Assembly: GCA_029977305.1 (NCBI GenBank)
Contig: JAPOLF010000034.1
Location: 1 to 13,233 of the forward strand
DNA: 13,233 nucleotides
Reading direction: 5' to 3'
Source: a bacterium
Lineage (GTDB): Bacteria > Chloroflexota > Chloroflexia > Thermomicrobiales > UBA6265
Both the position numbers and the translations under genes were made by a program. The notes beneath the pieces were generated by a model, which was not told where the DNA came from, searched no databases, and worked only from the letters and a program-made list of their open reading frames with translations. Of this stretch, positions 6,223 to 13,012 are shown one piece after another (position 1 is the first letter of the stretch; every line of letters starts with the position of its first letter).

Positions 6223-7515
6223 ATGGCGACCCAGATCGCACGCACGCCAGATGTTGAACACGGTGCAGCGCAGCACCATGATCTCTTCGCGGTCGCAGTG
6301 GAGCAGTTCCACATCGCTGCCGACGTGCTCGGCCTCGATGACGACCTGCGTCGCATCCTCAGCCGATGCCAGCGGGAGCTCACGGTCAATTTCCCGGTCG
6401 AGATGGACGATGGTTCCGTTCAGGTCTTCACCGGCCACCGCGTCCACCACAACATCGGCCCCGGTCCCGCCAAGGGCGGGTTCCGCTACCACCAGGACGT
6501 CACCCTCAGCGAGGTGAAAGCCCTTGCCATGTGGATGACCTGGAAGTGCGCAGTGGTCGGTCTCCCCTACGGCGGCGGCAAGGGTGGCGTCACCGTCAAT
6601 CCCAAACTGCTCTCGTCCTCCGAGATCCAGAACCTCACGCGCCGCTACACCGCGGAGATCGCCGCGATGATCGGCCCGAACAAAGACATCCCGGCACCCG
6701 ACGTCAACACCAACCCACAGATCATGGCGTGGCTCATGGACACCTACTCCATGATTCAGGGCTACTCGGTCCCGGCCGTCGTCACCGGCAAACCGCTGGA
6801 ACTCGGTGGCTCGGTCGGTCGCAGCGAGGCCACCGGGCGCGGGTGCGTCTTCGCGATCGAGGAAGCCGCCAAGTCCCGCAACATTGACATCAACAAGACC
6901 AAGACGGTGGTCCAAGGGTTTGGTAATGCCGGGTCGGTCGCGGCTCGGCTCATCGCCGATCTCGGCTCCACCGTGGTGGCAGTTTCCGATTCGCGCGGCG
7001 GTATCTACAACGAGAACGGTCTCGATCTCCGCGCCGTCGAGGCACACAAAGCACGGACCGGGAGCGTCGTCGGCTACGCCGAGGCGCAGGACGTCACCAA
7101 CGAGCAACTCCTGGTGCTCCCGTGCGACATCCTGATCCCTGCCGCCATGGAGAACCAGATCACCCAAGCCAACGCGGGCAAGATATCCGCCCGGCTGATT
7201 GCCGAGGCCGCCAACGGTCCGACGACCCCAGAGGCCGACAAGATCCTCTATGACCGCGGTGTGCTTCTGTTGCCTGACATCTTCGCCAACGCGGGTGGCG
7301 TCACCGTCTCCTATTTCGAGTGGGTGCAAGGCTTGCAGGCGTTCCCGTGGACCGAGGAGCAGGTCACCGAACGCCTCCGCGACATCATGCAGAAGTCGTT
7401 CCATGCCATCGACACCACGGCGAAGCACCATAGCGTGCATATGCGGACCGCTGCCTTGGTCCGCGCCATCGAGCGCGTCGCCGGTTTCACCAAGATCCGC
7501 GGCATCTTCCCGTAG
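6223..7515 (+). CDS. gdhA: Glutamate dehydrogenase (hexameric family)
   Basis: Interconverts glutamate and 2-oxoglutarate plus ammonium with NAD(P)(H); cytoplasmic, linking carbon and nitrogen metabolism. The protein has 430 residues, standard for the ~50-kDa hexameric class. Lys84 (PAKGG), Lys108 (TWKCA), the catalytic Lys120 (GGGKGG) and Asp160 (PAPDVNTN) sit at a constant offset of five from Lys89, Lys113, Lys125 and Asp165 of the Clostridium symbiosum enzyme. The Rossmann motif GFGNAG is at 232-237. Coenzyme preference cannot be fixed from the sequence alone. The ATG at 6223 has a GGAGG Shine-Dalgarno 9 nt upstream. It lies 130 bp after gatB on the same strand with a hairpin and a structured leader between, so it could be under its own control at the level of termination or translation. 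Confidence 0.97.
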   Translation: MATQIARTPDVEHGAAQHHDLFAVAVEQFHIAADVLGLDDDLRRILSRCQRELTVNFPVEMDDGSVQVFTGHRVHHNIGPGPAKGGFRYHQDVTLSEVKALAMWMTWKCAVVGLPYGGGKGGVTVNPKLLSSSEIQNLTRRYTAEIAAMIGPNKDIPAPDVNTNPQIMAWLMDTYSMIQGYSVPAVVTGKPLELGGSVGRSEATGRGCVFAIEEAAKSRNIDINKTKTVVQGFGNAGSVAARLIADLGSTVVAVSDSRGGIYNENGLDLRAVEAHKARTGSVVGYAEAQDVTNEQLLVLPCDILIPAAMENQITQANAGKISARLIAEAANGPTTPEADKILYDRGVLLLPDIFANAGGVTVSYFEWVQGLQAFPWTEEQVTERLRDIMQKSFHAIDTTAKHHSVHMRTAALVRAIERVAGFTKIRGIFP

Positions 7516-7551
7516 GCCCAAGCGCCGGCGTCACCGGGTGAGTCGACAAGA

Positions 7552-7599
7552 CGGCGGAGGGTAGGGGTATCCTTGTGAGAGGTATCTGACCCTCCGCCG
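7552..7599 (+). terminator. Long-range inverted repeat between gdhA and the S41 protease gene
   Basis: CGGCGGAGGGT (7552-7562) and ACCCTCCGCCG (7589-7599) are perfect 11-bp arms around a 26-nt loop, 36 nt after the gdhA stop. No U-tract follows. The loop holds two copies of GGTATC (7566-7571 and 7581-7586). It also holds a possible -10, TATCCT (7568-7573), 19 bp from TCGACA (7543-7548). It may end the gdhA transcript, act on the protease transcript, or be an operator-like dyad. The role is undecided. Confidence 0.35.
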
Positions 7600-7623
7600 C
7601 CGCGTCAAAGGACCATCCCAGCG

Positions 7624-9120
7624 TTGAGCGACGATCCGAACCTCCATCCTGATCTGCGCGTTGACACCGTCCCGAGCGGCGTGCCCTACCGCGAGCCGAT
7701 GTCGGGCTGGCGACGCCTCTTCATCGTGAGCCTCGTCATGCTGCTCGCGGTGGTGGCGTTCGGCATCGGCATGCTCGCCGAGCGGAACGTCTTCTCCTTG
7801 GATGGCATCTCGGATTCCGTGATCGGGCAAGAATCCGACAAGGCCGTCTTCAGTTTCACCGACGAAACCTTTGATCAGGCAAACCCCCGGTACGCCGAAA
7901 CACGGGCCCTCATCGAAGAGGAGTTCCTCTACCGTCCCGTTGACGACATCGCCAAAGCAACCTTCGCCGCCGCGCTGGATCAGGGTGCGATGGCCGGCAT
8001 CGCGGCCGTCGCCGGCACGCCCGTGGCATCCGTCGCGGAGTACCAACAGCAACTTGACTTCGGGGCGGCCGAAGGGGTTGCCATGGCCGCCGACGAGACG
8101 TACACGATGTTTCTCGAGCCTGTGGCACAAGCCCAGATGAGCGAGCACCTTGGCGGCGAATTTGAGGGCATCGGTGTTTGGATCGAGCACCCCGATGGCA
8201 AGTTCCTCGTCGTCTCGCCGATCCCCGGCTCTCCCGCTGCCGAGGCCGGCATCCTTCCCGGTGATGTCTTCCTCGAGGCGGATGGCGTGCCGCTGACCGG
8301 CCTGTCCGACGATGACGGAATCGCCCTCATCCGAGGACCGGAGGGCACGAAGGTCACCTTGCTCATCGAACGCCCTGAGGTGCCCGAGCCATTCACCGTC
8401 GAGGTCACCCGCAGGAAGATCGACATCCCTTCCGTGATTTACGAACCGCTTGCAGATGGAAAGGTGGCGCACATCAGCGTCTCCGTCTTCGGAGACAAGA
8501 CCACCGCCGAACTCGACACGGCCTTGAGTCAGGCGAAGCGGGACGGTGCGGAGGCTGTCATTCTCGACCTGCGGTGGAATGGCGGTGGATGGGTCACCTC
8601 TGCGCAGGAGATGGTCGGGCGATTCGTTCCCACGTCATCTGGTGTGGCCTTCTACGAGGACTACTCGCTGAATGACAATTCGGCATTGGTCGGTGTCGAC
8701 ATCCTCGACGGCACGCAACAGTGGTACGACGAACCGGTGGTGGTGTTGATCAATGGCGCGAGCGCCAGCGCATCGGAAATCGTCGCGGGGGCACTCCGGG
8801 ATTATGGTCGCGCCCTTCTCATCGGCGAGACCTCGTTTGGCAAGGGCCTGGTTCAGACGGTGCACGAGTTCGACGATGGGTCCTCACTCCGGGTCACCAC
8901 CGCCCAATGGCTCACCCCCAACAAGACCGCCATCACCGAAGACGGCATCACCCCCGACATCGCAGTTGATCCTGCAGCAGCAGGCCAGACGGGCGACCCC
9001 CAACTTGATGCGGCGGTCAACCACGTCCTTCAGGAGCTCGGACTTCCCACCGTCACCCCGAGTGCCGGAACCCCCGTCCCTGCGGGCTCCCCAAGCCCCG
9101 GTGCCACCCCTGTCCGGTGA
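7624..9120 (+). CDS. Membrane-anchored S41 (C-terminal processing) protease with PDZ domain
   Basis: Serine protease of the CtpA/Prc family that cleaves substrates outside the membrane after their C-terminus is gripped by a PDZ domain. Of 498 residues, about 30 are cytoplasmic, then one hydrophobic segment (about 31-51), a helical stretch, a PDZ domain (about 178-250, with FEGIG and the SPAAEAGILPGD loop), and the protease domain (about 265-450). INGASASASEI gives nucleophile Ser382, FGKGLVQ gives Lys407 and Gln411; the 25- and 4-residue spacings equal those of Bacillus CtpB Ser309-Lys334-Gln338. The tail (about 476-498) is rich in Pro, Thr, Ser and Ala, probably disordered. The start is a TTG with AAAGGA 11 nt upstream; the next in-frame ATG, residue 26, has no good Shine-Dalgarno. 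The substrate is unknown. It stands alone between gdhA and phoB. Confidence 0.93.
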   Translation: MSDDPNLHPDLRVDTVPSGVPYREPMSGWRRLFIVSLVMLLAVVAFGIGMLAERNVFSLDGISDSVIGQESDKAVFSFTDETFDQANPRYAETRALIEEEFLYRPVDDIAKATFAAALDQGAMAGIAAVAGTPVASVAEYQQQLDFGAAEGVAMAADETYTMFLEPVAQAQMSEHLGGEFEGIGVWIEHPDGKFLVVSPIPGSPAAEAGILPGDVFLEADGVPLTGLSDDDGIALIRGPEGTKVTLLIERPEVPEPFTVEVTRRKIDIPSVIYEPLADGKVAHISVSVFGDKTTAELDTALSQAKRDGAEAVILDLRWNGGGWVTSAQEMVGRFVPTSSGVAFYEDYSLNDNSALVGVDILDGTQQWYDEPVVVLINGASASASEIVAGALRDYGRALLIGETSFGKGLVQTVHEFDDGSSLRVTTAQWLTPNKTAITEDGITPDIAVDPAAAGQTGDPQLDAAVNHVLQELGLPTVTPSAGTPVPAGSPSPGATPVR

Positions 9121-9161
9121 GAAAGGGGCGATTTTCCGTCCCGAATCGTTGATTCCGAGAT

Positions 9162-9187
9162 TTAACAATTCGAAGAAACATTGTTAA
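9162..9187 (+). promoter_or_regulatory. Perfect dyad upstream of the response regulator, candidate operator
   Basis: TTAACAAT (9162-9169) and ATTGTTAA (9180-9187) are perfect 8-bp inverted arms 10 bp apart, in an AT-rich island within GC-rich DNA. Each half contains TTAACA, one form of the Bacillus PhoP half-site (TTAACA-like), although PhoP/PhoB sites are normally direct repeats. The dyad ends 11 bp before TATGCT, similar to the gap between the Escherichia coli Pho box and its -10. A role in autoregulation of the phosphate genes is inference. Confidence 0.4.
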
Positions 9188-9198
9188 GCCGCCCCTCC

Positions 9199-9204
9199 TA
9201 TGCT
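9199..9204 (+). promoter_or_regulatory. Candidate -10 element for phoB-pst
   Basis: TATGCT at 9199-9204 lies in the context CCTATGCT, which is also present upstream of nuoG on the other strand. No proper -35 is found at 17 bp, consistent with an activator-dependent promoter using the upstream dyad. Transcription would begin near 9211 and give a 45-nt leader to the GTG at 9256. Confidence 0.35.
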
Positions 9205-9255
9205 TACGGCAGCACGGGAACGCCCCGGATGCCCCGCAATCCTGAGGTGGCGCAA

Positions 9256-10026
9256 GTGGAGCAAGAACGGCGACCCCCAACCGGAGAGAGCGCCACCATC
9301 CTCGTCGTCGAGGATGACCCCACCTTGCTCAGCACCTTGGCCTACAACCTGCGCCGCGAGGGCTATGCCGTCATCACCGCCGGAGATGGCGAAACAGGGC
9401 TCAAGCTCGCGCGCAAAGACCTTGACAGCCTCGACCTCGTCCTGCTCGACGTGATGCTGCCCGGCATCTCCGGATTCCAGGTGCTTCGCGCCCTCCGCGC
9501 TGAGACTGACGTCCCGATCATGATGCTCTCCGCCCGCGGCGAGGAGCAGGACCGCATCGATGGTCTCGAGTTCGGTGCCGACGACTACGTGGTGAAGCCC
9601 TTTGCCCTGCGCGAGTTGCTCGCCCGCATCCGCGCCGGAGTTCGCCGCCGCGCCATTCCCGCCGCCCAGCCACCCAGCGTCCTCTTCCGCGGACCACTCA
9701 CCATCGAACTCGACAACCACACCGCTGCGGTCAGTGGTGTCGAGCTCCAATTGCGCCCCAAGGAATACGGCTTGCTCACCACCCTGGCCATGGAGCCCGG
9801 GAAGGTCTTCAGCCGCCAGGATCTCTTGGACACCATCTGGGGCGAGGAAGTGATCGTTGACGAGCGGACGGTCGATGTCCACATCTCGTGGCTGCGGGGC
9901 AAGCTCGCAGACGCAGGTATGGGCACCGGGGTGATCCGCACCATTTACGGGATGGGGTACCGCTTCGTGGTGCCCGAGTCGACAACGGCGGAAGAATCGT
10001 TGTCGGCCCATCCCGTGCGGAGGTGA
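9256..10026 (+). CDS. phoB: OmpR/PhoB-family response regulator, probably phosphate-responsive
   Basis: DNA-binding two-component regulator. Receiver domain about 13-128: acidic pair Asp20/Asp21, phospho-acceptor Asp65 (LLDVMLPG), Ser92, and Lys114 (VKPF). A winged-helix trans_reg_C domain follows (about 140-240), with RPKEYGLL, VDERTVDVHISWLRGK and the terminal YGMGYRF typical of OmpR/PhoB proteins. The length is 256 residues from GTG 9256. I chose this start because GAGGTG (9244-9249) lies 6 nt before it; ATG 9229 and TTG 9181 are in frame but have weaker ribosome sites, and TTG 9181 lies in the dyad. Direct linkage to pstSCAB on the same strand suggests that it answers to phosphate limitation and activates these genes, as PhoB/PhoP/RegX3 do elsewhere. 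No histidine kinase gene follows, so its partner must be encoded outside the window. Confidence 0.85.
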   Translation: MEQERRPPTGESATILVVEDDPTLLSTLAYNLRREGYAVITAGDGETGLKLARKDLDSLDLVLLDVMLPGISGFQVLRALRAETDVPIMMLSARGEEQDRIDGLEFGADDYVVKPFALRELLARIRAGVRRRAIPAAQPPSVLFRGPLTIELDNHTAAVSGVELQLRPKEYGLLTTLAMEPGKVFSRQDLLDTIWGEEVIVDERTVDVHISWLRGKLADAGMGTGVIRTIYGMGYRFVVPESTTAEESLSAHPVRR

Positions 10027-10032
10027 ACATCA

Positions 10033-10054
10033 CTGCAGGAGGGCCCGCCTGCAG
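10033..10054 (+). promoter_or_regulatory. First hairpin in the phoB-pstS spacer
   Basis: CTGCAGG (10033-10039) and CCTGCAG (10048-10054) form a 7-bp stem with an 8-nt loop, 7 nt after the phoB stop. No U-tract follows. It could be partial termination or a processing/stability element between phoB and pstS. Confidence 0.35.
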
Positions 10055-10066
10055 GCGCTGTTGGTG

Positions 10067-10087
10067 TCGCGGATGAGGTGTCCGCGA
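10067..10087 (+). promoter_or_regulatory. Second hairpin in the phoB-pstS spacer
   Basis: TCGCGGA (10067-10073) and TCCGCGA (10081-10087) form a perfect 7-bp stem with loop TGAGGTG; a flanking G-U pair can extend it. It ends 15 nt before the pstS Shine-Dalgarno (AGGAG 10102-10106), so it leaves the ribosome site free and might protect the 5' end of a processed pstS message. Confidence 0.35.
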
Positions 10088-10113
10088 TTCGATCGGAAGT
10101 CAGGAGTGTGAGC

Positions 10114-11094
10114 ATGTCGTCGTTCGTCAGGAAGTTCGGCCGACGCTCGGCCGCCATCGCGCTGGTCACCGCCCTCGCCGTGACGTCCACGGCATCCGTC
10201 TTCGCCCAAGACGATCTGAGCAGCCTCACCGGGGAGATCATCTCCGATGGTTCGTCCACGGTCGGCCCGATCACCCAGGCGGTGGCCGAAGAGTTCGCTG
10301 CCGAGGCTTCCGACGTTCAGGTGAGCGTCGATATCTCCGGCACCGGTGGCGGATTCAAGCGCTTCTGCGCCGGCGAGACCGACGTCCAGAATGCGTCCCG
10401 CGCGATCAAGGAGGAAGAGGCGAAGGCCTGTGCCGACGCTGGGGTCAAGTACCTGGAGTTCGAGGTCGCCTACGACGGCCTCACCCTGGTCGTCAACGAG
10501 AACAATGAAACGGTCACCTGCCTCGACATGGCGAGCCTCACCAAGCTCTGGCAAAAGGAGAGCCCCGCGATGACCTGGGCCGACCTCAATGCCGAATGGC
10601 CGGCCGAGCCGATTGCGCTCTACGGCCCGGGCACCGACTCCGGCACCTTCGACTACTTCGTCGAGACGGTGCTCGGCAAGGAAAGCGAGATCCGCGAGGA
10701 CTTCACCCCGTCCGAGGATGACAACGTCCTCGTCGAGGGTGTGGCCAATGACGAGAATGCCTTCGGCTACTTCGGCTACGCCTACTACGTCGAGAACGAG
10801 GATTCCCTCAACGCGGTCGCGGTGGACAACGGCGAAGGCTGTGTCGCTCCCTCCGAGGAGACCATCCAGGACGGCACCTACGCCCCGCTTTCGCGCCCGC
10901 TCTACATCTACGTCTCCGAGGAGAGCCTCGCTCGCCCGGAGGTGCAGGCCTTCGTCGCCTTCTACCTCGACATGGCCGGAGAGTTGGCCACGGATGTCGG
11001 CTTCGTCGCCTCACCCGATGACGTCTACGCCGCCGATGTCACCGAGCTTGAAACCTTCCTGACGGGTGGTGCAGAGGCCACGCCCGCGTCCTAG
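10114..11094 (+). CDS. pstS: ABC transporter phosphate-binding protein PstS
   Basis: Captures inorganic phosphate outside the membrane and delivers it to PstCA. It has 326 residues starting at ATG 10114 with AGGAG 7 nt upstream; a GTG at 10078 is in frame but falls in a hairpin. The signal peptide covers about 1-31 (basic FVRKFGRR, then a hydrophobic core, cleavage probably after SVFA). There is no lipobox cysteine, so the mature protein is not an obvious lipoprotein. Phosphate-site motifs are DGSSTVGP (45-52), SGTGGGF (75-81), the acidic-Arg region D90-R96, and GPGTDSGTFDYF (171-182). The last resembles the second PstS class (SphX / TIGR02136 type) rather than the Escherichia coli protein, whose Arg135 position is Pro here. 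Four cysteines (85, 106, 136, 243) could make two disulfides. The protein is markedly acidic and ends in a short Ala/Thr/Pro tail. pstC follows after 79 bp. Confidence 0.95.
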   Translation: MSSFVRKFGRRSAAIALVTALAVTSTASVFAQDDLSSLTGEIISDGSSTVGPITQAVAEEFAAEASDVQVSVDISGTGGGFKRFCAGETDVQNASRAIKEEEAKACADAGVKYLEFEVAYDGLTLVVNENNETVTCLDMASLTKLWQKESPAMTWADLNAEWPAEPIALYGPGTDSGTFDYFVETVLGKESEIREDFTPSEDDNVLVEGVANDENAFGYFGYAYYVENEDSLNAVAVDNGEGCVAPSEETIQDGTYAPLSRPLYIYVSEESLARPEVQAFVAFYLDMAGELATDVGFVASPDDVYAADVTELETFLTGGAEATPAS

Positions 11095-11102
11095 AATCCA
11101 CC

Positions 11103-11132
11103 GAGCCGGGGCGGGGTGACCCGTCCCGGCTC
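11103..11132 (+). promoter_or_regulatory. Strong hairpin with GTGA tetraloop between pstS and pstC
   Basis: Bases 11103-11115 pair with 11120-11132: 13 pairs including one G-U, GC-rich, closed by GTGA (a GNRA loop). It begins 8 nt after the pstS stop, is not followed by a U-run, and leaves the pstC Shine-Dalgarno (GGAG 11164-11167) free. Similar intercistronic stem-loops downstream of binding-protein genes (for example malE-malF in Escherichia coli) stabilise the upstream message and lower permease expression. That function is inferred here. Confidence 0.5.
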
Positions 11133-11173
11133 AGCGTGTCCGAGTCGATACGCCAAACAGCACGGAGATGTTG

Positions 11174-12124
11174 ATGGAACCAGCGTCCGCCCCAACCCCG
11201 CCGGTCCCGGTGCCCCCACCGCCGACGTTCAGTCTTGCCAAGCGACACCACGTGGGCGAGTCAGTCATCCGAACCGTCTTGTTCCTCTGTGCCGCAGTCT
11301 CCGTGCTGACCACCATCGGGATCATCATCATCCTGGTCGAGCAGGCGTGGGAGTTTTTCCGGGAAGTGCCGATCACCGACTTCCTCTTCGGCACCAAGTG
11401 GACCGCCCTGTTCAAGACTCCGGAATATGGCGTCTTGCCGCTGGTGGCAGGCACCCTCTGGATCACTGCCATCGCGATGCTCATCGCCGTGCCACTCGGG
11501 GTGATGAGCGCGGTCTACCTCAGCGAGTACGCCTCCCCCAAAATCCGGGAGTGGCTGAAGCCCACGCTGGAGTTGCTGGCCGGCATCCCGACCATCGTCT
11601 TCGGGTTCTTCGCGGTCACCTTCATCCGCCCGCAGCTGCTCGAGCGGATCTTTCCGTCGATCGGTCCCTTCTCCGCATTGGCGGCCGGCGTTGCTGTTGG
11701 GATCATGATCATCCCCTTGGTGGCGTCGCTCTCCGAGGACGCCATGCGTGCGGTGCCGCGCTCCCTTCGCGAAGGCGGCTACGCCATGGGCGCCACCAAG
11801 AACGAAGTCTCCTGGCAGGTCGTCGTCCCCGCCGCGATCTCCGGAATCATCGCGTCCTGCATTCTGGCGATGTCCCGCGCGGTCGGCGAGACGATGATCG
11901 TGGCGCTCGCCGCGGGCTCCAAAGCGCAACTCAGCGCCAACCCGCTCGAGCCCATGCAAACGATGACCGGGTTCATCGTCCAGACCTTCTCCGGCGACGT
12001 GGTCGCCGGATCAACCCCCTACCTCTCCCTCTTCGCGGTCGGATTGCTCCTCTTCGTGATCACCCTGCTGCTGAACATCTTCAGCCAATTTGTGGTGGCG
12101 CGATTCCGCGAGGTGTATGAATGA
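11174..12124 (+). CDS. pstC: Phosphate ABC transporter permease PstC
   Basis: One of two membrane subunits forming the phosphate channel. It has 316 residues from ATG 11174, chosen because GGAG (11164-11167) is 6 nt upstream; ATG 11168 directly abuts that site. A Pro-rich cytoplasmic N-terminus (about 1-20) precedes about six hydrophobic segments: 33-55, 86-115, 132-150, 166-185, 219-245 and 283-305. The EAA loop that docks on PstB is at about 200-224, with EGGYAMGATKNE and VVPAAISG. The SRAVGET motif (234-240) is characteristic of PstC/PstA. The last four bases overlap the start of pstA (ATGA), implying translational coupling. The gene follows pstS after 79 bp, with a strong hairpin between them. 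Confidence 0.95.
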   Translation: MEPASAPTPPVPVPPPPTFSLAKRHHVGESVIRTVLFLCAAVSVLTTIGIIIILVEQAWEFFREVPITDFLFGTKWTALFKTPEYGVLPLVAGTLWITAIAMLIAVPLGVMSAVYLSEYASPKIREWLKPTLELLAGIPTIVFGFFAVTFIRPQLLERIFPSIGPFSALAAGVAVGIMIIPLVASLSEDAMRAVPRSLREGGYAMGATKNEVSWQVVVPAAISGIIASCILAMSRAVGETMIVALAAGSKAQLSANPLEPMQTMTGFIVQTFSGDVVAGSTPYLSLFAVGLLLFVITLLLNIFSQFVVARFREVYE

Positions 12125-13008
12125 GCGACCTTGCATCGGCACCCCTCTCCACGACCGGGCTGCGCCGTCGTCAGCGATGGTCCGCCGCGATGGCGATCAT
12201 CCTGCTCCTCGCGACCCTGGTAGGCGTTGTCGCGCTCATCGCCTTGCTCGTCTCGATCATCTCGCAAGGCGCCCCGTGGCTCTCCTGGCACCTGCTCACC
12301 AACATGCCCTCTCGCAAGGCCGAGAAGGCCGGCCTCTATCCCGCTCTCATCGGCTCGATGTGGGTCATCACCCTGACGGCGCTTGTCGCCTTCCCGATCG
12401 GCGTGCTCACCGCTGTCTATCTGGAGGAGTTCGCTCGCAAGGGACGCCTCTCCAAGGTCATCGAGGTCAACATCGCGAACCTCGCCGGCGTCCCCTCCGT
12501 CGTCTACGGCTTGCTCGGGCTCGGGGTGTTCGTGACCTGGCTAGACCTCGGTCGGTCGGTCATTGCCGGCGCGTTGACGATGGCCCTGCTCGTGCTCCCG
12601 GTGGTCATCATCTCCAGCCGGGAAGCGATTCGCGCGGTGCCAAGTTCCTTGCGCCAGGCCGCTTTCGGCCTCGGGGCAACACGATGGCAGGTGGCCTGGG
12701 ACCATGTGCTCCCAACCGCCCTCCCGGGCATCCTCACAGGCGTGATCCTCTCCATCTCGCGCGCACTTGGAGAGACCGCACCGCTCATCGTGGTCGGTGC
12801 CGCGGCCTACGTGACCTTCCTCCCGGATTCGCTGCTGTCGAAGTACACCGTCCTGCCGATGCAGATCTACGAGTGGTCTCGTCGCCCCAAGGACGACTTC
12901 CAGGGGTTGGCCGCGGCTGGCATCATTGTGCTCTTGTTGCTCCTGCTGCTGCTCAATGCCGTGGCGATCTGGCTCCGTTCACGCGCATCGCGCAGAGTGA
13001 GGTGGTGA
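12121..13008 (+). CDS. pstA: Phosphate ABC transporter permease PstA
   Basis: Second membrane subunit of the PstSCAB importer, partner of PstC. It has 295 residues, a usual length. A basic N-terminus (RRRQR 15-19) precedes hydrophobic segments at about 22-48, 74-100, 117-140, 144-165, 196-212 and 263-285. The EAA loop is at about 179-203 (AAFGLGATRWQ, VLPTALPG), followed by SRALGETAPL (213-222), a PstA hallmark. The start ATG overlaps the pstC stop by four bases, so translation is probably coupled. pstB starts 4 bp after the stop. The C-terminus is Arg-rich (RSRASRRVRW), in keeping with a cytoplasmic end. Confidence 0.95.
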   Translation: MSDLASAPLSTTGLRRRQRWSAAMAIILLLATLVGVVALIALLVSIISQGAPWLSWHLLTNMPSRKAEKAGLYPALIGSMWVITLTALVAFPIGVLTAVYLEEFARKGRLSKVIEVNIANLAGVPSVVYGLLGLGVFVTWLDLGRSVIAGALTMALLVLPVVIISSREAIRAVPSSLRQAAFGLGATRWQVAWDHVLPTALPGILTGVILSISRALGETAPLIVVGAAAYVTFLPDSLLSKYTVLPMQIYEWSRRPKDDFQGLAAAGIIVLLLLLLLLNAVAIWLRSRASRRVRW

Positions 13009-13012
13009 TCCC

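Noticed and set aside
6082..7521. Long open frame (479 codons) on the minus strand opposite gdhA
   Set aside because: It is the antisense shadow of a clear glutamate dehydrogenase, with no motif of its own.
9162..9187. Intrinsic terminator of the S41 protease gene
   Set aside because: The arms are AT-rich and weak and no U-tract follows. Its position relative to a -10 fits an operator better, although a 3'-end role is not excluded.
11116..12120. 334-codon frame overlapping pstC on the same strand
   Set aside because: It is Arg/His/Pro-rich with no membrane segments, whereas the overlapping frame is a typical PstC.
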